A DNA stretch of 64,000 nucleotides from Adineta steineri (taxonomy: Eukaryota; Rotifera; Eurotatoria; Adinetida; Adinetidae). The position numbers and the translations under genes are program-made. The notes beneath the pieces were generated by a model. It worked only from the letters and a program-made list of their open reading frames with translations. It was not told where the DNA came from and searched no databases. Shown piece after piece: positions 1-13,000 of the stretch. Positions within the stretch are counted from its first letter, which is position 1; each line of letters opens with the position of its first letter. The DNA is taken from assembly GCA_905250115.1 (NCBI GenBank), contig CAJNOI010000031.1, forward strand, positions 46,244-110,243, given 5' to 3'.

Positions 1-2315
1 AAGAAAAAAAAGAAGAAGTTCTAATTATATTTTTATTCAGTTCTAGTTCAAGTAAAGTATGCAAATTCATCTACATATTTTTAATTAATAGAAATTTTAT
101 AATATAAATCAACTATTATCATATAGATAAGAAATATTCATAATTATAGGGATACATTGTATACATTAAAAAACATGTAAAATCCTTGTTGAGGGCATTT
201 ATAGGTAGCGTTATTTACTCTTATTTGATAAGACGTCGAGTCTGAGGTGTCATTGTTTCGTTTTAGTAGAAATTTTTTTATTATCATCACGTGTACATAA
301 ATTTTTTGCTTATATAAAGGTGACCTAAACCTTTCTTATCAATACAATACAAAGACGATGCTATATGTAAACATTGAGATATTAGAAAACGTTACATTTG
401 AATATAAGAGTAGAGAATGTTACTAAGTATATAGTCATATGGGCATGAAAAAACGCGAGTATGACCTGATCCTTTTTTTTCTTCTTTTTCTCTTCTTCTT
501 CTTGTCGATTACTTATTCTTACCGCGAGTATATTTCATTGAAGAAGAAAAGAAAAGAACGCATGACCTGAGTTGTCCGCTAAAACGTCAGCTATTTAACT
601 GTACTTCAATATTCTTCAAGGTGAATATTACATCTTTTTCTTTTTATCCCGATTAATGCTAATCATTATTTTAACGTATTATTAGGTAAATTAAATTTAT
701 TTTTTATAGATTTAGACAAACTTATCTGTTCATGCAGTAACTAAATGTCTACGTGTTTTATTATACGAGGATATTAATCATAGTTACTGCACGATTTTGT
801 TAAAATTCATTTAGATAAAATAGATTAGAAGAGAAAAAGCTTATTTCTATTTTCTATAGTTTTCAAAAATTCATACCATTTAACATTGACAATGACTCTC
901 CTATTGCTTATAGTCATTTATAAAAAAAGTACTTTCATTTTGCGGTTATGAATTTATTATTAGAAAAGAAATATTAAGTGACTGAGACAAATGAAAAAAT
1001 TTACACTAAGCAATTAACGGAAGATTTATCTCCTGTGATTAGCACTGTCTACAAATCTTATTTCAATTAGTATTCATATTGATAAAAGTCATATCTTTGA
1101 GATCAAATTAAAATAAGAACAAGCCTAGATAAGAAAAACACGTTTTAAATCTGACAGCATTAAAATGTCTTGAGAGTGTCTTTTCGATTTCATTTTTAAT
1201 ATATTCTTGATAAAAAATGTTATTGAATTTCGTATTCAAAGTTTTGCGGTAATGATATTCTAAGAACATGAATAAATTACATTGGAAATTGAAAGTAGTC
1301 GCGATATAAAAATATATTCACTTTTCTAATTACAATGCGTCAGTTTTTTTTAATTTTTACCTACAGCTGTTAACAATGAAGACATGAACTTTTATCTATG
1401 TCAATTTAACCTTTTTTAATCCAAAAAAAAGAGTATAGAAGAATTCTATGAGTTATAAAAAAAATTTCTTTTCATTGACTGTTATTTTATGTGCAAGTTC
1501 GAGACCTTGTAATGAATTAAGGTAATCCATTTTTACATTTATTGAAGTAATACTTCACATGAGATAAATTAGCTGTATTTCAAAAAATAAATTAATATTC
1601 GTACAATTTATCCTACATTTTTTCTAGTAAGAAGCAAGAATATTTAAACGATCATGATACGATCTCTAATCATTAAGGTATATCTATATCGATGATACTA
1701 ATCAATATAAGTAGTTTTATATACATCCGAAGGTTAGAAAGATTATATTTTTTCTAGAATTTGCATAAACCGTAGTCTAATACAGTTTTTTTTATTGCCT
1801 TAAAACAAATTTAAATATCAAGTCATATTAGAGAGCAAATGAATAGTTAATAAATGATGCATGACAAGTAATATAACCACAATACAATATGGCGAATGAA
1901 GATGACAAGAATGAGACAGAAACATATGTATACTGGTTGCATACGCTGATTTTGTCTACATAATATCGCTACTGTATGTTGTTGTTATTCTCCTCTTCTT
2001 CTTTTTCTTAGTTTTCTGCATCCACCAATACATTTCTTTTTATTATCATCGAATCTTTTTGTTGTTCGAAGATACATGTATATATATCTAATAGTAATAG
2101 ATGAATAAAATAAACATTTCTTTTTATGTTCCCAACTGTACGAAAATATGTAACAAAAACGTAAAAAAGATTGAAAACGTGCGTTCGTTTTTTCTTTTTA
2201 TTCTCCTTACTGAGTTGTGATCAAGGTCAGACTGCTCTGTATACTTTACTATTAATCACGACATACAGCCTGTTTCACATCATATTATTCTTCGTACTAT
2301 AGATATTCTAATAAT
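1..2315. other. Non-coding interval upstream of the bHLH gene
   Basis: This stretch is AT-rich and holds no open frame with the codon style of the genes in this window. I see no tRNA, no inverted-repeat element and no tandem array of note. It presumably carries the promoter and 5' leader of the bHLH gene that begins at 2316. A CACGTG hexamer occurs at 288-293, but such hexamers are expected several times by chance in 64 kb. Confidence 0.6.
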
Positions 2316-3598
2316 ATGGCGTTACGAAATCGTAGTGATGATAAAAAAAGAATATCCGAAGATTACTTATCACCAACAATATCATCATCAACATTAGAAA
2401 TTGTTCTTGATGAACAAACATCAAGTAATTCAGGCGATGACGATTCAATTGATCAAGCTAGGTAATAAAAATATTTCTATTTATAAATATTTTTTTATAT
2501 ATCATCCTATTTTAATAAAAGGCAATCAGAAGCCGGTACCACAACCAATGAAAGTTCAAAGTATCGTAAAAAAAAACAACAAATGCCATTACGAGTTCGT
2601 TATAACTATAATAATTATATTTATTTATTGGGGTTTTTTTTATATTAAGGATCCAAAATCTCATCGATTAATTGAAAAACGTCGTCGTGATCGTATGAAT
2701 ACTTATCTCAGTGAATTATTACAATTAACACCTCATGAAAATAATCAACATCAACGACGTATTGAAAAAACTGAAATTATTGAAATGGCAATTAAACATA
2801 TTCGTTATTTAATATCAACATTAGAAAAAAAATGTATAAAAATCAATAAAAATTAATTTAAAATATCAAAATTTCGTTTTTTTAGCTGAAAATAAAGAAT
2901 CAACGATTGATGCATATCGAACTGGTTATAGAAATGCACTTTCCGATGTATATGAATTTCTTGATGATTATTCTAATAGTGATCAACTTCTTGCGGATGT
3001 CGCACAATATTTTAAAGAAAAAGAAATTGATTTAAAAGCTCTAACTGGTTTGAATTTAAAAATATTTTGAACAAAAAGAAAAATATATCTATTTTATTTA
3101 GATATACCAGATAAAAAAAGACCAAAATATGTTACATTACCAGATAGACGAACGAAATTAACGTCACCATCATCATCATCGAAAGAACAATTTAGAAAAT
3201 CTACTTTATCAGATAAAGACGATGATAAATTATGTGTTATATCTGAAGTATTAGAATATAAACATAATGAAGTTCAATCTTCAAATGATGAACGACAAAA
3301 TTCAAGTCAACAATCTGATTCTAATGTTAAAGTACCAATATTTGTTTTACATCCATCTGGTACACATTATATTCCAATGTGTATTGATGCATCTGTTGTA
3401 TCAGAAGCATTTAAAAAGAATACAAATTTATCTCATACATTATCAACAACAGATCAAGTTCAATGTCATCCTGTATCAATACCTGTAAATTTTAATTCCA
3501 CAACAACAACAACAACTCTTTGTGATTCATACGAACTTGATATTCAAAATATAAATGTTATTGGTACTCGTCATCAAACAAGTGTGAGACCGAATTAA
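2316..3598 (+). CDS. cwo: Clockwork orange-like bHLH-Orange transcription repressor
   Basis: Five exons (2316-2461, 2522-2594, 2650-2833, 2886-3047, 3102-3598) give 353 aa with consistent phases and introns of 52-60 nt. Residues about 74-131 are a basic helix-loop-helix: [14 protein letters not shown] is the basic region and [19 protein letters not shown] is helix 2. An Orange-like helix pair follows ([14 protein letters not shown]). A later motif, [15 protein letters not shown], resembles the C-terminal block I recall in insect clockwork orange. The family represses transcription at E-boxes and in insects dampens the circadian CLOCK/CYCLE loop; that role here is inference. The N-terminal 70 residues are Ser/Asp-rich, and there is no C-terminal WRPW. 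HES/HEY or BHLHE40-type membership is the alternative, but the [14 protein letters not shown] and [12 protein letters not shown] signatures favour cwo. The start is the first ATG in frame with exon 2. Confidence 0.75.
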
Positions 3599-6500
3599 CT
3601 AGATGAAAAATTTTTGTTTTTTCATTGTTTTTTTTAATGCATTTATAAGTATATAGTATTATCCTTTAATTGATTTGCTTGTTTTTTCTTTTCAATTACC
3701 TACACTATCAAGTTAAAATTAAGAAAAGAGAAAGAATTGCTATGACGTAGGATAGAAATTCTATCTATAAATAACATAGTTGAAATATTACATTAGAACG
3801 TTCTGACACTGAAAAAAAGCTGAAGTATATGAGGGTGTGGAGTACTTCATACTTAATAAAATGATCAGGCGATGTTTTTAACAACGAATAATCTACTTTT
3901 TCTACTGTAATTCTTGTATCTATTAAATATGAATAGATATCATGATGACATCGTTAAAAATAAATTAAGAAAACTTTCAATAATATTTATTAGTATTTTA
4001 AATGAGAGAAACAATAAAAATTCGAAATATTGATTGTTTTGCTGTTGTTCAAATCTAGTATGTTAATAAGTATACGTTGAAAAGATTAGTTCGACATGAC
4101 CAAAATACAATACATGACTGGCAAGTCAAATGAATAATACGAAGGGACCAGACATGATTGTATAAAAATACCTTACGTTTTGTGTGACCTTGATCAAACA
4201 ATGTATTAATATTATATAATGTCACATAAAATATAATGAGAAATTTTCAAAAAACTATTCGTGTTTAACAAACTCCATAGATTCAATCTTCGTTCTTAGA
4301 TAGAGAAAGTACGTAGAATGACTAATTGAATAGATAAATTCTATTGGATCCAATACGGACTTCATCGAAAATATAAATAAGATAGATATCGTCAACAGAT
4401 GTACAGCATAACTATTTCTGTTCTAAATATGTTTGTAATTTATTCAGGTATCTATAAAATGTCTAAAATAGCAGTGTAAGATATTTTGATAAATCATTCT
4501 TAAGTAATTCTAAACATCGATTTGGTTTATCAAAAGACAAAATTTCTTGATGTAAGAAAAATGTTTTTGTACGCTTTTAAAAGTTGCACTGTATTTTCTT
4601 TATCATAATTAGGGGTAGAACAGTTCGTAGTTCCGGTCAAAACAACGACCAGTTCCTCTGAAAGAACTGTTGATACAGTTCAGTTCCTTTCAAAGAACTG
4701 TCGGCACAGTTCAGTTCTATTCAAAGAACTGTTTGGTAGAGTTCAGTTCTATTCGAAGAACTGTTGATACAGTTCAGTTCTTTTCAAAGAACTGGTGACA
4801 CAGTTCAGCTCCTTTCAAAAGAACTATTAAACAGTTCCCAAGAACGGCACTAATATGGAACTGTCCTACCCCTAATCATAATCCAAAGAAGAACTAATAA
4901 CATGTATTACTTCGTCATATATCATCAAATATTCTTAATTAAGAATGGCTTTGATCAACGAAAACAAGAACAAATAGATGTGCTGGAGTTCTAATATATC
5001 GATATTCATGTTTTGCATTTCTCACTATTTATATACGCTGATAGTTTATAAATTAATGAATATTATTTGATTATTTCTTCAAAAACCAATAGAATTATTT
5101 ATTTAAAATAGATTTATAATGCCTGTCACGATCATTTCAATCTATACATTTCAAATAACTGCAAGTTAATTATAATAATTCAATGAAAACTAATATCCTG
5201 AGTTTTTCAATAAAAATCGATCATCAATAACTTTTAATTGGTTCAATCAAATTTGTATAATTCTTTATTATGAAGAAAAAAGAAAGCGTTTTTGTGATAG
5301 ATATGCAACAGTTGAAGAATATTATATATAAAACTTATTGTCGATAAATAAATTTATTGGTGTAATAGAGTGTATTATGTGATAATGATTATATGAGAAA
5401 AAAAATAGTTATGTCTATAATTGAGATCGATTTGTTATTACATAATGATTTAATTCAATTTTCTTAAAAGAGAAAATTCTATAACGAAATGATAACTATC
5501 TCCGTATTAAGTGTCAATAAATGTAATTGACAAATCTAGATGTATTTGATCCGATATGAACATATTATTTATATTTGTATGTATATACATATGTATTGAA
5601 ATGAGACTCTTTGCATAATTATCGGTGACAACAATTAGTTAAGCCATCTGTCTCATGTTCATTTTTCAGTAATCCTAATGTTCTTTCTTTGTTTCTTTCT
5701 GTCTCATCGTTCGTAATCGAGCAAATATAAAATTTAGTCTGTCTCCATCATTATCATTATCATCTAGTTAGTTTTTATTCACTTAGATCATCATCATCAT
5801 CATCAATCGATGTATGAAGCAATATTTTGTTTTGTCGCTTTTATTACTCTCTACACATAATGTTCAATTTCATTTACGATGTCAAGTCTTTCTTTCTATT
5901 CGTTTTTTTTTTCTTCATTTTATATGCATTTCTCCCTTTGTCCACATATACATACATATATGCTTAATATGTGTATGAAAGAGCGTGCATGTACGAGTAT
6001 GTAATGATGACATGTTGATGATGACAATGTACGCCGTGTGATTGAAGTGGATGAGAGGGTCATTGGACCGATAGTCACCTGAATAGACTAGAAGTTTTGT
6101 AATGTTCAAGAGGGCGGAAGATTTTAGGCAAAGTTAATATATGCGCATCACATATAAAACAATTGAAATTGTCGGTGATAAGAATGAAAGGAAAGTATAG
6201 GTACATTGTCTGACATCGCATCTGGTGAGTAGAAGAGAGTATGATGTAAGAGGTGAGAATTCAATCAATTCATCATTATTAATAGACAAGGAAGGCAAAG
6301 TGTAACACTTTTTTCACGTGTCGGAGGTAAAATAGGTGAGTTAGTAAAAATGATTTATCATGATAATAATTCATATAATCAAGAAAAACAAGTTTGTTCT
6401 ACTTGAAGTTTAGCATATTGAGTAGATTTATAGAGATCATTGAATTTATTTCCATCATTTTCTTGATAGATATATATATATATATATTATTGAATTTTCT

Positions 6501-7017
6501 ATTTGATGCTCTCGTTCTCATACTCTATAACGTGGTTTGAATCTTAAGAGGATTGTCGCCATCGGCGATCTCTAATATCGAATCGATGTCGTAAGAAGAA
6601 CAAGGTCAGTACGGTTGAAGCCGGAAAAAATATGAACTCTGTTTTTTTTGCTTTGCTCGAGAAATCAAGTCAAGGTTAATTTGTTTCATATCGTTAACTC
6701 TATCTTTTCTTTTTCTCCCTTTTTCATATCTTGAATAAAATGTCATTCAGTATCTCAATTGGAATGACTATGTCTTAAGCTTTAAAGATAAAAGGGAAAC
6801 GTGTGATAGAACAGTAGATTTCAATTGTTTATTCCTTGAGAGCGCATGTATTGATCATCAAGTGTGACAAAAGAGCGTGTGTTCTCATTAGAATCTCATG
6901 ATGCCGGCCTTCTTTACTCTTTCATATTGTGTGAAGTGTACTCTTTTACTTTTTTTTTTTCTTCTTCGTTTTCTTTTGGCAAGGAAAAGAAAATCAATCG
7001 CTGCTGTCCTATTCGAA
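3599..7017. other. Intergenic interval holding one hAT-like MITE
   Basis: About 3.4 kb separates the bHLH gene from the first coding exon of the KIF26-like gene. Apart from the mobile element at 4610-4874, it contains AT-rich sequence and short microsatellites such as (TA)n near 6472-6488. Open frames here (for example 5915-6109 on the minus strand) lack the codon bias of the real genes. The part near 6.6-7.0 kb is probably promoter and 5' leader of the kinesin gene. Confidence 0.55.
4610..4874. mobile_element. Non-autonomous hAT-like MITE with internal 31-bp repeats
   Basis: The element starts TAGGGGTAGAACAGTTC and ends GGAACTGTCCTACCCCTA, an inverted repeat of about 17 bp with one or two mismatches. 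It is flanked by a perfect 8-bp direct repeat, ATCATAAT (4602-4609 and 4875-4882). An 8-bp duplication with TAGGGG-type ends is typical of hAT transposons. The interior is about five tandem units of 31-32 bp, each with an AGTTC...GAACT inverted pair. It encodes no protein. The intact duplication suggests a fairly recent insertion. Confidence 0.82.
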
Positions 7018-10000
7018 ATGAACTCTTTACCACCATTGATTGTTAATATACGAAATAATAATAACAGACGAACGTCACTTGCAATGCTTACTCAATCGAA
7101 TAGGTAAGAAGAAAAAGAAAGTTTCTTAATTATGATAATTCATCATCAATAAATTTTTTACTTTTAAAAGAAAAGTAAAAAGAAAACAGTTATTCTTATA
7201 TATATATATATATGTATAAAGGTCGAATAACTTTAAAAATAAATCTAATACAAATGTGTTATTACATTTTTGATTTAGTTTTATCAAATCATCTTCTATT
7301 ATCAATGATTATTTTGTCAAATTTTATACATCAAATTATTGTTCAATGTTCGGTGAACAAATAAATTGTATCAATCGATACAATAATCAAAGAAGAGAGG
7401 ATGATGATCAAGTAAGTATGCATGTCCAATCTATTTTGCTATAAATAGAGAAAGATAAAAAGAAAAGACAATTTGATATGCCTAAAAGCAAAAATTGTCG
7501 TTTTTCTCTTCCCATAATGGTTATAGATGTCTTTTTTTTTCTTCTTGCTCTATAACCTTGCACACTCAAATATTTGTCTCGTCTTCTTTATTGCATGAGT
7601 TGTTATTATAGTATTGCCGTTCTACTGTCATCACTAACACTTCATCGAATTTTCGATCTCCTCTTCTTCCAAACAATCATCACCATCGTCGAATGAAACG
7701 GTATCAACGTCGTGGGCATTTATCAAGGTAAGCAATATAGAAAAAATTTCGATATATGATAAAGTGTATTTTGTTATCACATAATAATTCATTTTTTGTC
7801 AATAACTTAATATAATTTCTAAGGCCAAATAAACTTAAATGTAAGCATATCATATTTATGTATAGACATCAATCATAACAGAAGAGTTAATGTCTTATCT
7901 ATTGAAGAGTCAAATTATGAACATTGTCTATACTGTCTCGACGTGTTGAAAAGTAAAGATTGAATAAGTAATAATGCAAGGTCAGCTGTTTTTTCTCTCT
8001 CTCCCTCTCTATACGATGAATGAGTAGACATCGATTATAAGACTGTATTACTTTCAACTTAACCGCCGTTAATTCTTCTCCCGATCATCAACGAAATATT
8101 TTCTATCATTAACTATTCGCAGCAAGTATGTCTAGTCTTAAACTTCTCACTATGTGAAGTCAAATAAGGCGGAGTGGGTTAATTCATTGAATTAATCCGA
8201 TTAATTTTAGTAAGATATCTTTATACGTTATAAAGGTCATTCACATTGAGTGGTCATAGGATAGATCATTATTATCTTTTGCGCGAGCGCGCGTTCTGCA
8301 TGTTACGCATTCCATTCATATTTTACAATTTTTTTTTCTTTCTTCATCATTTTTTCTTTTTTTTGCAAATGCAAATATCGATTAATGAAGCGATTAATCG
8401 TAAGATTTGGCGAGAAAAAAAAATTTGACGACTATTTGTCTATGTATTCGATTTGTACATCCGTTGGTTAGTGTCATTATTGCTTGTGTGTGAAGGACAT
8501 ATCGTGATCTTAATTAACATCATCGTTTATTATCACCAACAAAAACGCGGAAATCATATTTGTCTTCATTCATAACGAGCCGAAGCTAAAAGCAATTCCG
8601 CCTTGTATTTGTTCTACTGACCATCATCCTTCGCACCGTATTAAATCGTAGTTCCTGCATTCTCATTCTCTATTCAATAAGTAAGTAGACAAGAGGGGGC
8701 AGGAAGGGAAAATATAAGCGTATATGCCGTTTATTAGTTAGGCAATTGGTTCTTTGTGTGACACCTCTCTTGTTCTCTGTTATATGTGCTTTCTTTTCCT
8801 TTTTCTTTCTTTTCTTTTTTTCTTCTTCTTTAAATCAAAAGATGGTTTTGAACTCGGATGTATGTACTATGCGCGACCAACTACTTTACTTGATTACATC
8901 ATTTTCCATTGACTCGCTATGTGCCAGATATTTTGTTGACTTTAAGGTAGATTGCACAAGAAAAAACGTTTTATTCTCAAGAAGTCGACGTGAGTTTTAT
9001 TTCTTATTTCTCTTAACGGATTTATTTCATTTTATTTGATTAAATTTTTCGATATTATCAAAATGTTAAAACGTTTCTTCTTGTTATATGTACATCTTTT
9101 GATATTTACTTTGCAGAACCGTGATAGAAGAGAGTAGTACGTGTATATATTAGCGTATAAAAAAAAACAAATCAATTACTTCTCGTTTTTTTATAGTTAT
9201 TAATGATAGAAGATTTTTTTTTTCTTGTGAAAAAAAACAGATTGTCACGCTATGTCGTTCTTATAAACATTAAACGGCATACTTATGCGTCAATTCTTGT
9301 GAGTAGTTGACAGAGATTACTAAGATAAATACACTTGCTAGTTATGGTAGATTTAATAAACCATAAATAGAAATAAACACAAAACTAGCCTAACAGATCT
9401 AGCCGTGCGTATGTAACCAAGGTCCAAGTGACAAATTAAAATAACAGCATGTGTTCGTTTTTAATTAATATTAAGAAACAAGAAAATAAATTACTTCTGT
9501 TTTACTTAACTTGAAGGTTAAGTAAATAGTTTATTTTCTAATCAGACAATTGACAAGTATATTTAAAGAATAATTCTAATGCAAAGTTATACGAATAGGG
9601 CACATATGCCAAGATTGTCTTGAATCTTTATCAATACTTGTCATCTCATATCTTTTCTCAGTCGATTCGCCAATTGACTTGTCATCGTATATAAAGAGGA
9701 GAGAAGAAACCGAAGAAAATCCCATTTATTGGAGATCTAGGCAAATTGTTGTTAGTCGTTTTATTCATCATAATTTCATCTATAAACAATGTCAAGTATA
9801 TAATATACCCATCAAATATGATACGAACATCATCACTTACTTTTTTTTTTTCTTCTTTTTATGAAACAATCTATAGATTGAGTTTCCATTTTCTTTTCTG
9901 TCTTTTGTGTATACCCACGTATATCCTTCAACGTTAACAAATTACGAGATATACTGTCATCTGATATACTGATTGATCGACGATGGTTGTTGTTTTTGTT

Positions 10001-13000
10001 GTTGTTTTCTCTTTCGACATGTTCTTTGTCGTCATCGTCATCATCAAAAATGAGTTAATCTGATTAAATAGTAAAAGAGAAACTTCATTAGTATGTATCT
10101 TAGTTAGACAGAATCTTGAAATCAGTAATATATAGAACAGGAATGTTATTTGTATATATAAATGAGAAAGAACGCGTTATTTACATAGAACAGTACACGG
10201 TGATGAAGTCATCTTTTATATATATATATATATATGTATATCATAGAGTGAAATTCAATACTCGTTGAAGAATGTCAGCAGAGATCGTGTATAACCTTGT
10301 ACATACGTGTTCCATACGTATAGATGTGATGTATATTTGCTTTTATATTACTTCTGTACTTGCGTCATTCACTATAACAAAAGAGATGACACATTTCTTT
10401 TTTTTCTCTCTCTCTCCCTTTCCCTTCTCGTTCTTGGTTTAATCAAGTAGAAATTAGAGCCATGTCTTCTTTCATCATTTCATTTGTAGTTTGCTCTCAT
10501 CGAAACAAGGAATAATGATCGGCGTTGACCAAAAGCATACGGTCGGACTTATGCAACAGCAAGAACAAGCAGCACCACCATTGACATCTTCATTTATTAA
10601 TCAACTTCAATCATCTATTACAACAGATTCGTCAAATTCTAGTATTTTTGATACTAATTATCATCAAAAAAAGTTTATTTCATCATCACGAGTAAGAACA
10701 CAAATACATAAAAATAATTCATGTCTTTTACTCTTCAGTTAATCTAATATAGTAGTCTCTCTAGTAAAGAGAAATGTTAGTATCTTTTTTTCTCGATTGA
10801 CCGATGCAACTGACGGTCTCTATTCAGTCAATTTTATCTATCTTAAATAACTAATACATCAGTATAGAAAAGGGCCTATGTCCCAGTCGAATTACCAATG
10901 CGTTTTGAGACATTGAAAAAGAAATTTTATTTCTCTATCTTATATTATTTAGATAAAGCTTGGCCTCCGTTGTTCATGTCCATTAGATGACAAGCAACAG
11001 CTATTATTCGATGAGATCTTTCCTAATAATGAACAGACAACGAACATTAGTGAACATATTCTAGATGAATGTATACCACGTTTAATACAGAATTCTTCTA
11101 ATATATTGATTATACTCTCTGGTCAACATCGAGACAGTAAGAGTAGACAGATTTGTTATTTGAATAATAACGCTTTTCTTTTCTGTATAGTTCATCAATT
11201 GCAAAGTACAGTTGTATCATCAACATTAACACGTTTATATAATTTTGTTAATGAAAATCAAGAAAAAGATCTCAGTCTTCGTATTGGCGTACAAGAATTT
11301 TTAAATAGCAAAAAATTTGGAAGTAAAATTTTTATTTTATTTTATTTTTTTTCGAAAATCTATTCACTTTGTTTTTCAAATAGAAAAATGTTTAGTATCG
11401 TCCGATGATTATCTTGTTTCATCTCCAAATGAAACATGTCAATATTTAAATGAACTCTGTTCAAATCATCGATTTAATCCATTATTAATAACATTTCATC
11501 TTATTAATCGTTTATCGAATAATAATTACGCATTATTACATATTCTTCTTACAAATGATAATGATAATGAAATAGGAAAACAACAATTTTCTGATATATT
11601 TATGTCATTGGCATTATCATTTTCATCAAATAGACAAAAACAAACGTTATATACATCAACGTAAGTTTTGCTAATTATATATTATTTTCTTCATTAAATC
11701 TATTTACCAAATGTCTCTATATAATAGAAAGCGAAACTTAACAACAGTACAATCTTTATCATCGATACTAAACGATTATCTATCAACTAATACGGAAGTA
11801 TATTCGAAACATTTTTTATATATATTTGCAAATGTTAAAAACGATAAACAAGTAAAATATTGGTCAAAACTTCAACGTTTATTTCGAATTAAAAAAAATC
11901 GATTGAAAGTAAGAAGAAAAAGAAGAACACATTATAAATATCGAATTTCCTTTTATTTAGATGTCACGAGATCGTTTTGATTCCTATGCTGATTCATCAT
12001 CAGTTGAAACAATTACGAATCGTAATAATGATGAAATTTGGATTGATGGTCCATTAAGTTCGACGAATTCGAAAACTGAAATATGGATCGATGGTCCACC
12101 GGAGTTTTGTTCTAATTCATCAAAACTTCTTCCTGTAAAATTAAACTTTAAACATCGATCAAATTCTTCTCGTCAATATAAATCTAAACCTCGATCAACT
12201 TTTTTTTCTCCTAAACGTCCTCTACTATCATCAACATTGATATCTCAAGAAAATAATGAAGTATCATCTCGAAATTTTGATACTGAATCAACTGTTAGTT
12301 CTCATTGTCATTTACCTGTATTACCTGTATTTAAAGATCACTCATTACTTCCATTTCGTTCTAATCAAACATTACCACGAACAAAACCTTTGTTAACTAC
12401 AGAACCAACAAAAATCGATTTAAGATTAAGTACAAATAAATTAAATGATGATATGGAAGCATTAGAAAAGACACTTGAAACACTATTGATTCCGTCACCT
12501 ATTGTACCGAATCAAACTGATACTGATCAATTAAGTTTAACACAATCATTGAATCGTATTGATCAATTATCATCATCAATGTCAAATGATGAAAGAGCTA
12601 AACGTTTATCACGAATTGTTTCACCAACACGTTTTGAGAAATTATTTTCGTAAGATTAAATTTTTTTGCTTAAGAAAATCATTTTTTTCTTTGCTTTTTT
12701 ATTATTTTAAGTCATAATCAATCAATAGAAAATTTTAATTGGTTTCATCCTCCTACACCTTCATCAGCCGGTTCATCAGTTCCAAATTCACCTGTAATTA
12801 AATCTAAAAATCGTCAAGTACGAACACCATTAAATTCTACGCCTGAAACACCTCGTCGTTCTATATTACCATCAAAAAAATCGAAAATTCTATCGGATAC
12901 AAATCGCCCTACAACAAATACTCGTCCATCTATTTTTCAACGTTTATTCGGTTTACGTTCATCATCAAATTCACAACAACAGCAACAACCGATATCAATT

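Noticed and set aside
288-6320. CACGTG E-boxes at 288-293 and 6315-6320 flanking the cwo-like gene
   Set aside because: A cwo protein could bind them, but several CACGTG sites are expected by chance in a 64-kb AT-rich window, so autoregulation is not supported.
8746-9039. 97-codon frame starting MVLCVTPLLFSVICAFF
   Set aside because: Phe/Leu/Ser composition comes from pyrimidine runs in an intron; no splice support.
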